NCBI GenBank assembly: GCA_905197485.1
Contig: CAJJYZ010000034.1
Coordinates: forward strand, 1-27,693
Length of the DNA stretch: 27,693 bases
Reading direction: 5' to 3'
Source of the DNA: an uncultured Lachnospiraceae bacterium
GTDB taxonomy: Bacteria > Bacillota > Clostridia > Lachnospirales > Lachnospiraceae
Shown: piece after piece, positions 1 to 6,932 of the stretch
Layout: each line of letters starts with the position of its first letter
Numbering within the stretch: position 1 is the first letter of the stretch
Notes under the pieces: generated by a model
Told to the model about the DNA's origin: nothing
Databases searched by the model: none
What the model saw: the letters and a program-made list of their open reading frames with translations, nothing else
Position numbers and translations under genes: made by a program

Positions 1-106
1 TTCATTTTGAACGAAAAGTCCTCTTTTTCCGTAGAGGCAGTTATTTCACAGCCCCAGATTTTTTCCTTTTTGTGACCTGATTACAGAACTTCTTATCAAC
101 GAAAAC

Positions 107-112
107 TATAAT
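107..112 (+). promoter_or_regulatory. Putative -10 box of the UGA-containing small gene
   Basis: A perfect TATAAT lies 29 bases upstream of the ATG at 142 and ahead of a strong ribosome binding site. The -35 is unclear: TTACAG at 81-86 is the best candidate but sits 20 bases away. The gene therefore seems to be transcribed on its own. Confidence 0.5.
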
Positions 113-141
113 AAAGAAAAAAGTTAAAGGAGATTACAACC

Positions 142-438
142 ATGAAGATACAGTTAGAAGAACGATTAAAAGACTATATGAAAGAAAATAATTTCAAGAA
201 CATCATCATTACATCTATGGTGTGCCATACTTGAGGCGGTTCCCGTCTAGAGGTGTCAGCAAGGTTTGTTGACGAAGCAGAATCAAATGTATTAAGAAAC
301 GACCATTTCGAAGAAATGAAACACGAATTAGGAAGCGCCTTTATCCGACGTATTCCTCAGAAAACAGAGGAAGTCGTGACACTTGGACTTTCCCGTTTCA
401 TCAAACGTATTACCGTAAACGGAATCTATTCCGCTTAA
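142..438 (+). CDS. Probable small selenoprotein with a CxxU motif (in-frame UGA at 232-234)
   Basis: The frame opens at ATG 142 behind AAAGGAGA (126-133) and runs to TAA at 436-438, interrupted only by TGA at codon 31. Read as selenocysteine it gives a 98-residue protein with C28-H-T-U31-G-G, a CxxU motif resembling the redox CxxC of thiol oxidoreductases. The sequence on both sides of the TGA is protein-like and stays in one frame. The part after the TGA has a GTG at 253 but no ribosome binding site there, so it is unlikely to be a separate gene. It resembles small clostridial proteins annotated as CC/Se-motif (seleno)proteins or HesB-like, an assignment made from memory. Function is unknown; a redox or metal/sulfur role is an inference. 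The alternative is a nonsense-mutated pseudogene, which the exact CxxU placement and the intact promoter, ribosome binding site and terminator make less likely. Confidence 0.72.
230..263 (+). promoter_or_regulatory. Candidate bacterial SECIS hairpin around the in-frame UGA
   Basis: Hand folding pairs CTTG (230-233) with CAAG (260-263), then 235-238 with 254-257 (two G-U pairs) and CC (242-243) with GG (252-253). The 8-base apical loop (244-251) has G as its second base. A G early in a small apical loop just after UGA is typical of bacterial SECIS elements. The stem is weak and bulged, and other folds are possible. Confidence 0.35.
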
Positions 439-461
439 AAATTTCAAAATCTACAAAATAC

Positions 462-501
462 TTGTGACATGGAGATACAATTTCCCCATGTCACAGTTTT
501 T
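462..501 (+). terminator. Rho-independent terminator of the small UGA gene
   Basis: GTGACATGG (464-472) pairs perfectly with CCATGTCAC (486-494) across a 13-base loop and is followed by TTTTT from 497. The T-run overlaps the stop codon of the convergent alcohol dehydrogenase gene, so the two transcripts meet here. Confidence 0.85.
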
Positions 502-1540
502 ATGGCTTTATAGCAACTTTTATCACATTTTCCCGTCTATTTTCAAAAAGCTCGTATGCTTTTTCAATTTCTCTCAATGAAAAGGTATGCGTAATGAGTG
601 GTGTCGTATCTATTTTTCCTTCCTGAATCAGACGCAACGTTTCATCACAGTCACATCCGTCCACACCTCCAGTTTTAAAAATAAGATTTTTCCCATACAT
701 ATCTGGCAGCGGAAGAATCTGATTCTCCTCATACATTGCCACAATTGTCACAATCGCATTCGGCCTTGCAGCCCTCCAGGCAAGTTCAAACGTATCTTTC
801 CCGCCAGCCACTTCCAGGACTCTATCTGCTCCACCATGTTCGCTCCGCTCTTTCACAAAACTTTCCACATCTGTTTTCAATGGATTGACTACGAGAACTT
901 CCGGATAATGTTCATTAATAAAACGGATTCTTTCCTCATCAACTTCACTCAGAATAATCCTCTTCGGCTTCTTCAGCATCACACAGAGAAGCGTACAGAT
1001 TCCTGTCGGCCCACCGCCCAGAATCAATACCGTATCCTCGGGTCCGATTTCAGATATCTTCGCTGCCCAATATCCGGTTGCCAGAACATCACCCACGAAC
1101 AACGCCTGTTCATCTGTCACACCATCCGGAATCTGATTCAAGCCTTGATTCGCATACGGAACACGCACATATTCTGCCTGCCCACCGTCAATCCGGCATC
1201 CAAGCGCCCATCCTCCATTTTCATCGGTACAGTTATTCACGAAACCATTTTTACAGAAGAAACACTCTCCGCAAAAGGTTTCCACATTCACCGTCACCCG
1301 GTCTCCTGGTTTCACCTTCGTCACGCTCTCTCCGACTTCCTCGACGACTCCTACCATTTCATGTCCAACCGTAATTCCCGGAACAGCACGTGGAACCGCA
1401 CCGTTTTTGATATGGATATCGCTGGAACAGATACTTGCAAGTGTTACCCGGACAATGGCATCCTGTGAATCTTGGATTCGAGGTTTCTCTTTCTCTTCTG
1501 ATACAAAATTACCCTTTGATTTATATGTATACGCTAACAT
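500..1540 (-). CDS. Zinc-dependent alcohol dehydrogenase (MDR family)
   Basis: The 346-residue protein has the full architecture of a zinc-containing medium-chain dehydrogenase. The catalytic zinc ligands are C38 (ICSSD) and H60 (GHE), with D151 as a likely third ligand. The structural zinc site is C90-x2-C93-x2-C96-x7-C104. The nucleotide-binding motif GGGPTG is at 175-180. The family oxidises alcohols or polyols with NAD(P)+; the substrate cannot be read from the sequence. Start ATG 1540 is preceded by AAGGAGGT, which overlaps the stop codon of the upstream gene (TAA inside TAAGGAGG), so translation is probably coupled to it. Length is normal and all key residues are present. Confidence 0.93.
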   Translation of the reverse strand: MLAYTYKSKGNFVSEEKEKPRIQDSQDAIVRVTLASICSSDIHIKNGAVPRAVPGITVGHEMVGVVEEVGESVTKVKPGDRVTVNVETFCGECFFCKNGFVNNCTDENGGWALGCRIDGGQAEYVRVPYANQGLNQIPDGVTDEQALFVGDVLATGYWAAKISEIGPEDTVLILGGGPTGICTLLCVMLKKPKRIILSEVDEERIRFINEHYPEVLVVNPLKTDVESFVKERSEHGGADRVLEVAGGKDTFELAWRAARPNAIVTIVAMYEENQILPLPDMYGKNLIFKTGGVDGCDCDETLRLIQEGKIDTTPLITHTFSLREIEKAYELFENRRENVIKVAIKP

Positions 1541-1552
1541 GCTTACACCTCC

Positions 1553-3256
1553 TTATGATTTCTTCGGAAATGAAATGATATTATTTTCTGCTTCACGCTC
1601 TTTTATAACCTTTGCAATTTCCGGCATTACCTCTGCCGGACTGTGTCCTCTTAATATAAAAGTCCTTGTTGTATTCATAACCTTAAACAACTGATTCAAT
1701 AAAGAGTCCAATAGTTTTTCATCCTCAACGACTTCCTCAAATCCAAGGAAACATTCCTCCAACATATCCATAATCTCGTCAATCTGTCCGCCGATTCGGA
1801 ACAGGAACTGTACTCTTTTACAAAGTTCCTCCGCATCTTTCGCTGTCTCTTCCCCGTACTTTAAGAAGAACTTTTTCAACTGATTTAATTTTGAGTCAAA
1901 TGGAAAATATCCCTTTTCCCCAAGAATCTGAATTTCTTCTAAGGTCGGCTCATAATAGTCAAAATTTTTCTGCATGGCCGAAACTTCCTTCATGTCTTCA
2001 CTATTTCGAAGCATCTTCAACACAATCTTCGCCTCATTGATAACAAAAAACTTTTTATTTTCCGGAACATTTTCACAGAAAGAAATGACGTCAAACTCAT
2101 TTTTCGATTCCCCGGTATCTCTCTTATACAACTCTAATGCCTTCCCAATTGGACAAATGCCATATACTTCTGCCGCACAATTCAAATACATCAGAAATTC
2201 TTTGTCAATCACAGCGCTCTTCTTCCAATCCCCCATGCAATTCTTTGAATATGCTTCTTTTACTTCTTCCGGAATGTATATCCGTCCTTCTGACCAATCA
2301 CTCTGAACTACTGCATAACCTGCTGCCAAAAGCATATCATAACTCTCATAGGAATAGTCCATTTCGATTCTATTTACCTTACTCTCCAGAAACGCTATTT
2401 CACTTTCACTCAAAAAACGAAAATATTTCTGCATCACATCTTTATCCAGCAAATCTACACATAAACGTTCCACTAATTTTTCTTTCTTAAGATTTGAATA
2501 TCCGGACAAATGCAACATCTTCGCTATTTCAACTAACTCCTGCCTTGTATGTTCCTCCAGTATATCTTTTAGCGTCACATCTGTATAATCTTTCTCGCTT
2601 ACCCACTCACTTTCCAAGTCAATCTTCTTAAACGGGAGTGATTTCATGGTTTCTTCATAAATTTGATTTTGCGTCATCGGTCCACTTACAGTATTACTCA
2701 AATAAAGCGTCTTTAAATGCTCATTTACATTTTCTAAGTCGAACTTTTCTGTAAAATGATGCTCCGTCCACTCTTTCATCTGCTCAAATTCCGGATGCGC
2801 CGGATTATCCAATATCCTCAACAGTTCATAATATCCAGAAATACCGCCGCAGTCCTCATACGGTGTATCACCCTTATACTTTATAATCTGTGCATAATTT
2901 TTATCGTAATCCATCAAAACTTTTTCAACAGTAACTCGATGTTTCCAATAATCCCCAAAATCGTAGATATATGTAAACCAATCTTCTGTGTCCAGGAAGT
3001 CATCAATCAATGTCTCCCCACTTTCCAGCATGTCATATTCATCCCATCCCCACATATCATATTCTTCCACTTCTTCCTCAATACGAATCCTCTGGTGATA
3101 AAATTCAAAAGATGTGAGATGACACCCACACCATCCCATCGTCTCGTTGAGCAGAATACTCAACTGTGAAAATGTCAATCCCGCCGGAACTATAACCCGT
3201 CTCCATATAGGTGGATGTGAATCTTGAATTTGAATTTTTAACTGATATGCTTTCAT
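1553..3256 (-). CDS. Plasmid pRiA4b ORF-3 family protein with SAP/Rho-N-like segment
   Basis: The 567-residue protein opens with the pRiA4b ORF-3 fold (about residues 1-190): a start like LKIQIQDSHPPIWRRV, an internal YDFGDYWKH stretch and a TPYEDCGG motif are family hallmarks. Residues ~229-275 look like a SAP or Rho N-terminal helix-extension-helix module, which often binds nucleic acid. The rest is acidic and helical with no assignment. The biochemical role of the family is not known. It precedes and probably is translationally coupled to the alcohol dehydrogenase. Its upstream region is occupied by a cluster of GGGAC palindromes, so its promoter, if it has one, lies in or beyond that repeat. 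The ribosome binding site AAAGGTG precedes ATG 3256. Confidence 0.85.
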   Translation of the reverse strand: MKAYQLKIQIQDSHPPIWRRVIVPAGLTFSQLSILLNETMGWCGCHLTSFEFYHQRIRIEEEVEEYDMWGWDEYDMLESGETLIDDFLDTEDWFTYIYDFGDYWKHRVTVEKVLMDYDKNYAQIIKYKGDTPYEDCGGISGYYELLRILDNPAHPEFEQMKEWTEHHFTEKFDLENVNEHLKTLYLSNTVSGPMTQNQIYEETMKSLPFKKIDLESEWVSEKDYTDVTLKDILEEHTRQELVEIAKMLHLSGYSNLKKEKLVERLCVDLLDKDVMQKYFRFLSESEIAFLESKVNRIEMDYSYESYDMLLAAGYAVVQSDWSEGRIYIPEEVKEAYSKNCMGDWKKSAVIDKEFLMYLNCAAEVYGICPIGKALELYKRDTGESKNEFDVISFCENVPENKKFFVINEAKIVLKMLRNSEDMKEVSAMQKNFDYYEPTLEEIQILGEKGYFPFDSKLNQLKKFFLKYGEETAKDAEELCKRVQFLFRIGGQIDEIMDMLEECFLGFEEVVEDEKLLDSLLNQLFKVMNTTRTFILRGHSPAEVMPEIAKVIKEREAENNIISFPKKS

Positions 3257-3276
3257 AATTTGTCACCTTTCTTTTG

Positions 3277-3499
3277 TTGGGGACGTAGTAAGGTTTCGTT
3301 TTGCTACGTCCCTAATTGATAAGCGCTATGTCCCTTTTTGCAATATGCTATGTCCCCTTTCAAATATTTTGCGCAGATTAGAAATATTTTTATAAAATCT
3401 CAAATTCAAAAACTATGGGGGACAGGGTGTTTTACAATTAGGGACAGGTCAAACTTCAATTGGGGACGTAGTATTTTTACACTTTACTACGTCCCCAAT
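3277..3499. repeat. REP-like cluster of GGGAC(G/A)TAG palindromes
   Basis: The intergenic gap contains repeated copies of the core GGGACGTAG or GGGACATAG and a shorter GGGACAG. GGGACGTAG at 3280-3288 pairs with CTACGTCCC at 3304-3312. CTATGTCCC occurs near 3326-3334 and 3348-3356, and GGGACAGG at 3419-3426 and 3441-3448. A long palindrome sits at 3459-3499. Copies occur on both strands, as in REP/BIME repeats mobilised by RAYT-type transposases; no transposase is present here. Confidence 0.75.
3459..3499. repeat. Perfect 15-bp inverted repeat, last unit of the GGGAC cluster
   Basis: ATTGGGGACGTAGTA (3459-3473) is perfectly complementary to TACTACGTCCCCAAT (3485-3499) around an 11-base loop. 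It lies three bases beyond the stop codon of the PPIase gene and could end or stabilise that transcript, although no T-run follows on the minus strand. Confidence 0.85.
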
Positions 3500-3502
3500 A
3501 AA

Positions 3503-4237
3503 CTACATATATTTCTTTTTCATTTCTTCTACTTTCTGATTATACGCAATACTTTGTTTCTGTTGCAGAAGATTTGTTCTTAAATTCTCTTTAATCTGTT
3601 CAAACTCGACCACAGAAGCCTCATTTTTCTTCTCAACTTTAATCAGGTGATAACCAAACTGTGTCTTCACCGGACCTACCACATGACCGATTTCTGCCGC
3701 AAATGCCGCATCTTCAAATTCTTTGACCATCTGTCCTTTTCCAAATTCACCTAAATCTCCATCGCGTTCTTTGGATGGACATGTGGAGAATTCTTTCGCC
3801 GCATCTTCAAATGTCTTCTCTCCATTTACGATAGCGTCTAAGATATCATTGCATTTTTCTTCAGAGTCTGTCAGGATATGTTTCGCCTGCACAGTCTCGC
3901 CTCTCATAAATTGCCCTTTGTTCTGCTCATAGAATGCCTTCAGTTCTTCTTCCGTTACAGTCACATCTTTCAATGTCTCTCTCATCGCCATCTGCGCGAG
4001 GATATCACGCTTTGCATTCTCATATGCCTTCTTGAAGTCTTCTGTCTCATCTAACTTCAAATCTTCACCCATCTGTGCAAACATATGTAGAGATGTCAAC
4101 TGGTCGAGACAATGTTCTCTGAACTTCGGATTATGGATGTAAGCCTGTTGCTCCTTCGGAACGCTTGCTAAAAATGCGTCAAATTCCTCCTGTGTAATCT
4201 CTCTTCCAGCTACTGTTGCTAAAACTTCTTTGCTCAT
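3503..4237 (-). CDS. Parvulin-type peptidyl-prolyl cis-trans isomerase
   Basis: The 244-residue protein has an N-terminal SurA-like helical region (about 1-110) and one parvulin (PpiC) domain at ~114-203. Parvulin hallmarks are KHIL (119-122), GDLG (160-163) and FGYHLIKV (194-201). The family accelerates cis/trans isomerisation at Xaa-Pro bonds during folding. Unlike PrsA there is no signal peptide or lipobox, so it should be cytoplasmic. Start ATG 4237 has AAAGGAG at a good distance. It lies 27 bases downstream of nth and is probably co-transcribed with it. A perfect inverted repeat follows the stop codon. Confidence 0.93.
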   Translation of the reverse strand: MSKEVLATVAGREITQEEFDAFLASVPKEQQAYIHNPKFREHCLDQLTSLHMFAQMGEDLKLDETEDFKKAYENAKRDILAQMAMRETLKDVTVTEEELKAFYEQNKGQFMRGETVQAKHILTDSEEKCNDILDAIVNGEKTFEDAAKEFSTCPSKERDGDLGEFGKGQMVKEFEDAAFAAEIGHVVGPVKTQFGYHLIKVEKKNEASVVEFEQIKENLRTNLLQQKQSIAYNQKVEEMKKKYM

Positions 4238-4264
4238 ATTTTCATTCTCCTTTGTTTTATCTTT

Positions 4265-4897
4265 CTAAATTCTTTTCTTACAAATATCCGCAAGACAACA
4301 TTTCTCACAATGCGGAGTTGTTCTTGCCGTACAGACTTCTCTTCCATGATACACAAGTCTGTGACAAAAATCACTTCCTTCTTCCGGAGGAATAATCTTC
4401 CACAATGCCATCTCCACTTTCTTCGGCTCTTTGATGCCATCCACAAGCCCGATGCGGTTCGTCAATCGAATACAATGCGTATCTGTGACGATTGCCGGCT
4501 CGCCGAACACGTCTCCCATAATCAGATTGGCGCTTTTTCTTCCAACCCCCGGAAGCGCCAGAAGCTCGTCAAATGTCTTCGGAATCTGGCAGTCGTACTT
4601 ATCTCTTAATATTTTCATACATGCGCTGATATCTCTTGCCTTGCTTTTCCCAAGTCCACATGGTCTGACAATCTCCTCGATTTCATTCACATCCGCGTCG
4701 GCAAGCGCCTCCACATCCGGAAACTTCTCATATAATTTTTCTACAACAATATTCACACGTTCATCCGTACACTGTGCTGCGAGGCGAACTCCAACCAGAA
4801 GTTTCCATGCCTGGTCATAGTCGAGAGTACAATCTGCATCCGGATATTCTTTCTTCAAACGCTCGATGACTTCAAGCGCCAATTGTTTCTTTGTCAT
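4265..4897 (-). CDS. nth: Endonuclease III (DNA glycosylase/AP lyase)
   Basis: The 210-residue base-excision repair enzyme removes oxidised pyrimidines and nicks abasic sites. The helix-hairpin-helix LPGVGRKSAN (115-124) contains the catalytic lysine K121, and D139 lies in the VTDTH stretch. Four cysteines for the [4Fe-4S] cluster are C189, C197, C200 and C206. Their spacing is x7-x2-x5 rather than the x6-x2-x5 of the E. coli enzyme, and an extra cysteine (C201) is adjacent. The start at 4897 follows GAGGAG. It is the first gene of a probable operon with the PPIase, driven by a promoter at 4939-4967. Confidence 0.96.
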   Translation of the reverse strand: MTKKQLALEVIERLKKEYPDADCTLDYDQAWKLLVGVRLAAQCTDERVNIVVEKLYEKFPDVEALADADVNEIEEIVRPCGLGKSKARDISACMKILRDKYDCQIPKTFDELLALPGVGRKSANLIMGDVFGEPAIVTDTHCIRLTNRIGLVDGIKEPKKVEMALWKIIPPEEGSDFCHRLVYHGREVCTARTTPHCEKCCLADICKKRI

Positions 4898-4938
4898 TTC
4901 TTTCTTCTCCTCTTTTGCTGAAAGTTCTCATATCTCAT

Positions 4939-4967
4939 ATGTTACACGTTTCTGCTCTCTCACGCAA
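4939..4967 (-). promoter_or_regulatory. Putative promoter of nth
   Basis: On the minus strand TTGCGT (4967-4962) is separated by 17 bases from TAACAT (4944-4939), upstream of the nth ribosome binding site. Each box is an imperfect sigma-A match; the spacing is ideal. Confidence 0.4.
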
Positions 4968-5031
4968 CTATTTTCTTACTCTGTATTCTGTTTCCAAACA
5001 CAACTATTTTCTTACTCCGTACTCTCTTTCC
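4965..5031. repeat. Imperfect direct repeat, 2 x 31 bp, period 36
   Basis: Bases 4965-4995 and 5001-5031 match at 28 of 31 positions; both begin CAACTATTTTCTTACTC. The repeat lies between the nth promoter and the downstream terminator of the neighbouring operon. It looks like a local duplication. Confidence 0.8.
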
Positions 5032-5040
5032 TGACGCAAT

Positions 5041-5068
5041 AAAGATTGCGCACCCACACGCAATCTTT
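5041..5068 (-). terminator. Terminator-like hairpin after the FtsW-like gene
   Basis: AAAGATTGCG (5041-5050) pairs perfectly with CGCAATCTTT (5059-5068) around 8 bases, directly beyond the stop codon at 5077. The T-run on the minus strand is short, so termination may be partial. Confidence 0.65.
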
Positions 5069-5076
5069 AGCCATTT

Positions 5077-6420
5077 TTATACTTTCTCTATTTTAATTTT
5101 AAGACGCTTTCTCGCTCCGAGTGTCGCCGGCAAAATATTCTGATATCGATAGATACTAAGCACCAATCCGATAAAAACATAAGAGATGAGCATCGTACTT
5201 CCGCTTGCTGACAAGAACGGCAAGTCTCCATAAAGCTTTGTCGTAACCCCCATATTCATCGCCACATTCGAAAAAATCATATTAAAAAATACAAATCCAC
5301 ATCCATATCCCATCATTTTACCGAGCTGATTCTTCTGATGCTTGGAAACCGAGAATATCTTCCCTGTCAACAAAATCAATAATCCCACAGCCAAAACTGC
5401 TGCCAAACTTCCGTAATATGCCGTAATCGACACCAAGATATGTGCATGAATCGCAGATGGAAGCGGTCTTAAATTCTCCAGATTCGTTCTTCCTATCCAT
5501 GCGCTTCCTGAAAGAATCTTCTCCATTAATTCTTGTATCACATATGTTTTTCCCGAGAAATATTCCACATAAGTCTGTGTCTCCATATGAAAACTCTTTG
5601 CCAAGAACGGAACGTTTACAGAAAGTCCCACTGCAAGTAACGGAAGGAGAAGAAGAATCATCCAGTAACAAATCAAAAATTTCTTTCTCGATACCTGAAA
5701 CCAGCTTTTCCACACTGCAATCGAAAGCAGAATCGATAATGTCACTCCCATTGCACCCGCCTGACTTCCATTCGATGCTAAATATGCCAGACATACCGGA
5801 ATCACAATCCACAGAATAGATTGCCAAAGTCCGATTTTTCCACATTTTCGGTACTGAAATAAAATTGCTCCATAAACCGGTACATACAAATACAATAGCA
5901 AAATTGGGGAAAATGTGACCGTTCCCAGATGCATATACATTCTGGAGCCGTTCACTACCGTTGCAGAAAAAATTATTATAAGAAAACCAATACAAAATAC
6001 CGCACCTATCGCCTTCGCATAGTATCCGATAACGCTGTAATCCAGTCGGTAAATGATTCCCATAAGAGCGAGTCCCATTCCAACTGTCAAGACATCTTCT
6101 AACAGCGAATAACTGTTATACGCCTGACAATCTCTTGCCACAAAATATCGAATCGCCACACTGCACAAACTGATAAACGCAACTGCCAAAATCAGTTTCC
6201 ATTCGATTCTCGGTCTATGGATTTTATCTAATTCTACTCCCGTCTCCACCGGGTCTCCCATGTCCCGAATCGCCGCTTCCACAGCTTCTTCCCGCTCCAT
6301 TCCGTCTACCATATTTTCACAAATCTGCTCTTCAATATGTGTCTGAATCTCTCTTCGCACAAGTTCATGTGCCTGTTTGCACCGAATCTGCGCCAGCAAT
6401 TCTTGTATATATCTCTCCAT
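5077..6420 (-). CDS. FtsW/RodA/SpoVE-like membrane protein with permease-prefix domain
   Basis: The 447-residue protein joins a soluble N-terminus (about 1-70, of the permease-prefix type often found next to PadR regulators) to a multi-pass SEDS region. SEDS landmarks are VNGSRMYMHLG at 156-166 (equivalent to NGAxRWI), NVAMNMG at 385-391 and LPFLSASGSTM at 400-410 (family LPFxSYGGS). SEDS proteins polymerise peptidoglycan. However, the segment LPSAIHAHIL (320-329), which aligns with the family LPEAHTDFIF, has Ala/His where the catalytic Asp belongs. It may therefore be a non-catalytic or sensor-like SEDS relative. It starts 3 bases after padR, with GGGGGTG as its ribosome binding site. The function is unknown; regulation by PadR is inferred from the operon. 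Confidence 0.85.
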   Translation of the reverse strand: MERYIQELLAQIRCKQAHELVRREIQTHIEEQICENMVDGMEREEAVEAAIRDMGDPVETGVELDKIHRPRIEWKLILAVAFISLCSVAIRYFVARDCQAYNSYSLLEDVLTVGMGLALMGIIYRLDYSVIGYYAKAIGAVFCIGFLIIIFSATVVNGSRMYMHLGTVTFSPILLLYLYVPVYGAILFQYRKCGKIGLWQSILWIVIPVCLAYLASNGSQAGAMGVTLSILLSIAVWKSWFQVSRKKFLICYWMILLLLPLLAVGLSVNVPFLAKSFHMETQTYVEYFSGKTYVIQELMEKILSGSAWIGRTNLENLRPLPSAIHAHILVSITAYYGSLAAVLAVGLLILLTGKIFSVSKHQKNQLGKMMGYGCGFVFFNMIFSNVAMNMGVTTKLYGDLPFLSASGSTMLISYVFIGLVLSIYRYQNILPATLGARKRLKIKIEKV

Positions 6421-6423
6421 ATT

Positions 6424-6756
6424 CTACACCCCCAATATTACCATGACATCTGCTACCGCCCTCGTATATTCCTTCCACTCTTCTTCCTTATGACTCAAGA
6501 TTTTCTCCCCTTCTTTTGTCAGGCTATAATATTTCCTCACTTTTCCAAGCACTTCTTTTTCATAAGAAGTCACCATATTTTTTTCTTCCATATTGTGTAA
6601 TAACGGATACAAGGACCCTGCCTTCAGCTCAAACACATTATTTGATTTCTCACGTAAAGTGGATATCATTTCATATCCGTACATGTCTTTTTTAGACAAC
6701 AATTTCAAAAGAAGCATCGTTACGCTTCCCGACACTAATGTTTTATCTACAGCCAT
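6424..6756 (-). CDS. PadR family transcriptional regulator
   Basis: The 110-residue winged-helix protein has the PadR pattern: MAVDKTLVSGS start, LLLKLLSKKDMYGYEM helix, LKAGSLYPLLHNME recognition region and a wing with KVRKYYSLTKEG. PadR proteins are usually local repressors that respond to small molecules or envelope stress. ATG 6756 is chosen because GAGGAGG lies just upstream; the in-frame ATG at 6813 has no ribosome binding site and would fall in the promoter. It is the first gene of a two-gene operon with the FtsW-like protein and probably represses itself through dyads at 6774-6827. Confidence 0.94.
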   Translation of the reverse strand: MAVDKTLVSGSVTMLLLKLLSKKDMYGYEMISTLREKSNNVFELKAGSLYPLLHNMEEKNMVTSYEKEVLGKVRKYYSLTKEGEKILSHKEEEWKEYTRAVADVMVILGV

Positions 6757-6773
6757 TTTTCTTCCTCCTCTAT

Positions 6774-6827
6774 TATATAGTTCTCCTATATATATCCTAC
6801 CTATATAATACATAGTTTACCTATATA
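6774..6827. promoter_or_regulatory. Repeated dyads, probable PadR operators
   Basis: Two 19-bp dyads share the pattern TATATAG-N5-CTATATA: 6774-6792 has perfect 7-bp arms and 6809-6827 has one mismatch (TACATAG-N5-CTATATA). A third, weaker copy is at 6789-6807. The upstream dyad fills the -35/-10 spacer of the padR promoter and the other two cover the start of transcription, as expected for autorepression. Confidence 0.65.
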
Positions 6828-6833
6828 TGTCAA
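6805..6833 (-). promoter_or_regulatory. Promoter of the padR operon
   Basis: On the minus strand a perfect TTGACA (6833-6828) is followed after exactly 17 bases by TATTAT (6810-6805). It is embedded in the PadR-type dyads. Confidence 0.8.
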
Positions 6834-6838
6834 CCCTC

Positions 6839-6867
6839 TTTCCACACTTCTGATTATCTGCTATAAT
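6839..6867 (+). promoter_or_regulatory. Promoter of msrC
   Basis: TTTCCA (6839-6844), a 17-base spacer and a perfect TATAAT (6862-6867) precede msrC. It is divergent from the padR promoter and only a few bases away. Confidence 0.65.
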
Positions 6868-6932
6868 CATTTCTAATACGAAATTCTCTATAGAAAAACA
6901 GAAATATGATAAATAACAGGAGGAACAAACTT

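Noticed and set aside
253..438. GTG-initiated 61-codon frame as an independent gene
   Set aside because: No ribosome binding site at 253, whereas ATG 142 in the same frame has an excellent one; the stretch is better explained as the part of one protein after a recoded UGA.
587..1468. Long plus-strand frame of 293 codons opposite the alcohol dehydrogenase
   Set aside because: Composition is unlike a protein (many His, Ile, Cys, Arg), there is no ribosome binding site, and the opposite strand encodes a clear enzyme with all zinc ligands.
4234..4446. 70-codon minus-strand frame overlapping nth
   Set aside because: It lies within nth in another frame and has no family resemblance; nth has all catalytic and cluster residues.
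4265..4897. Defective iron-sulfur site in Nth because of x7 spacing
   Set aside because: All four cysteines are present and a one-residue loop insertion is plausibly tolerated; I kept the gene as functional and only noted the spacing.
4965..5031. CRISPR-like repeat
   Set aside because: Only two imperfect copies with a 5-base gap, no spacers, no cas genes.
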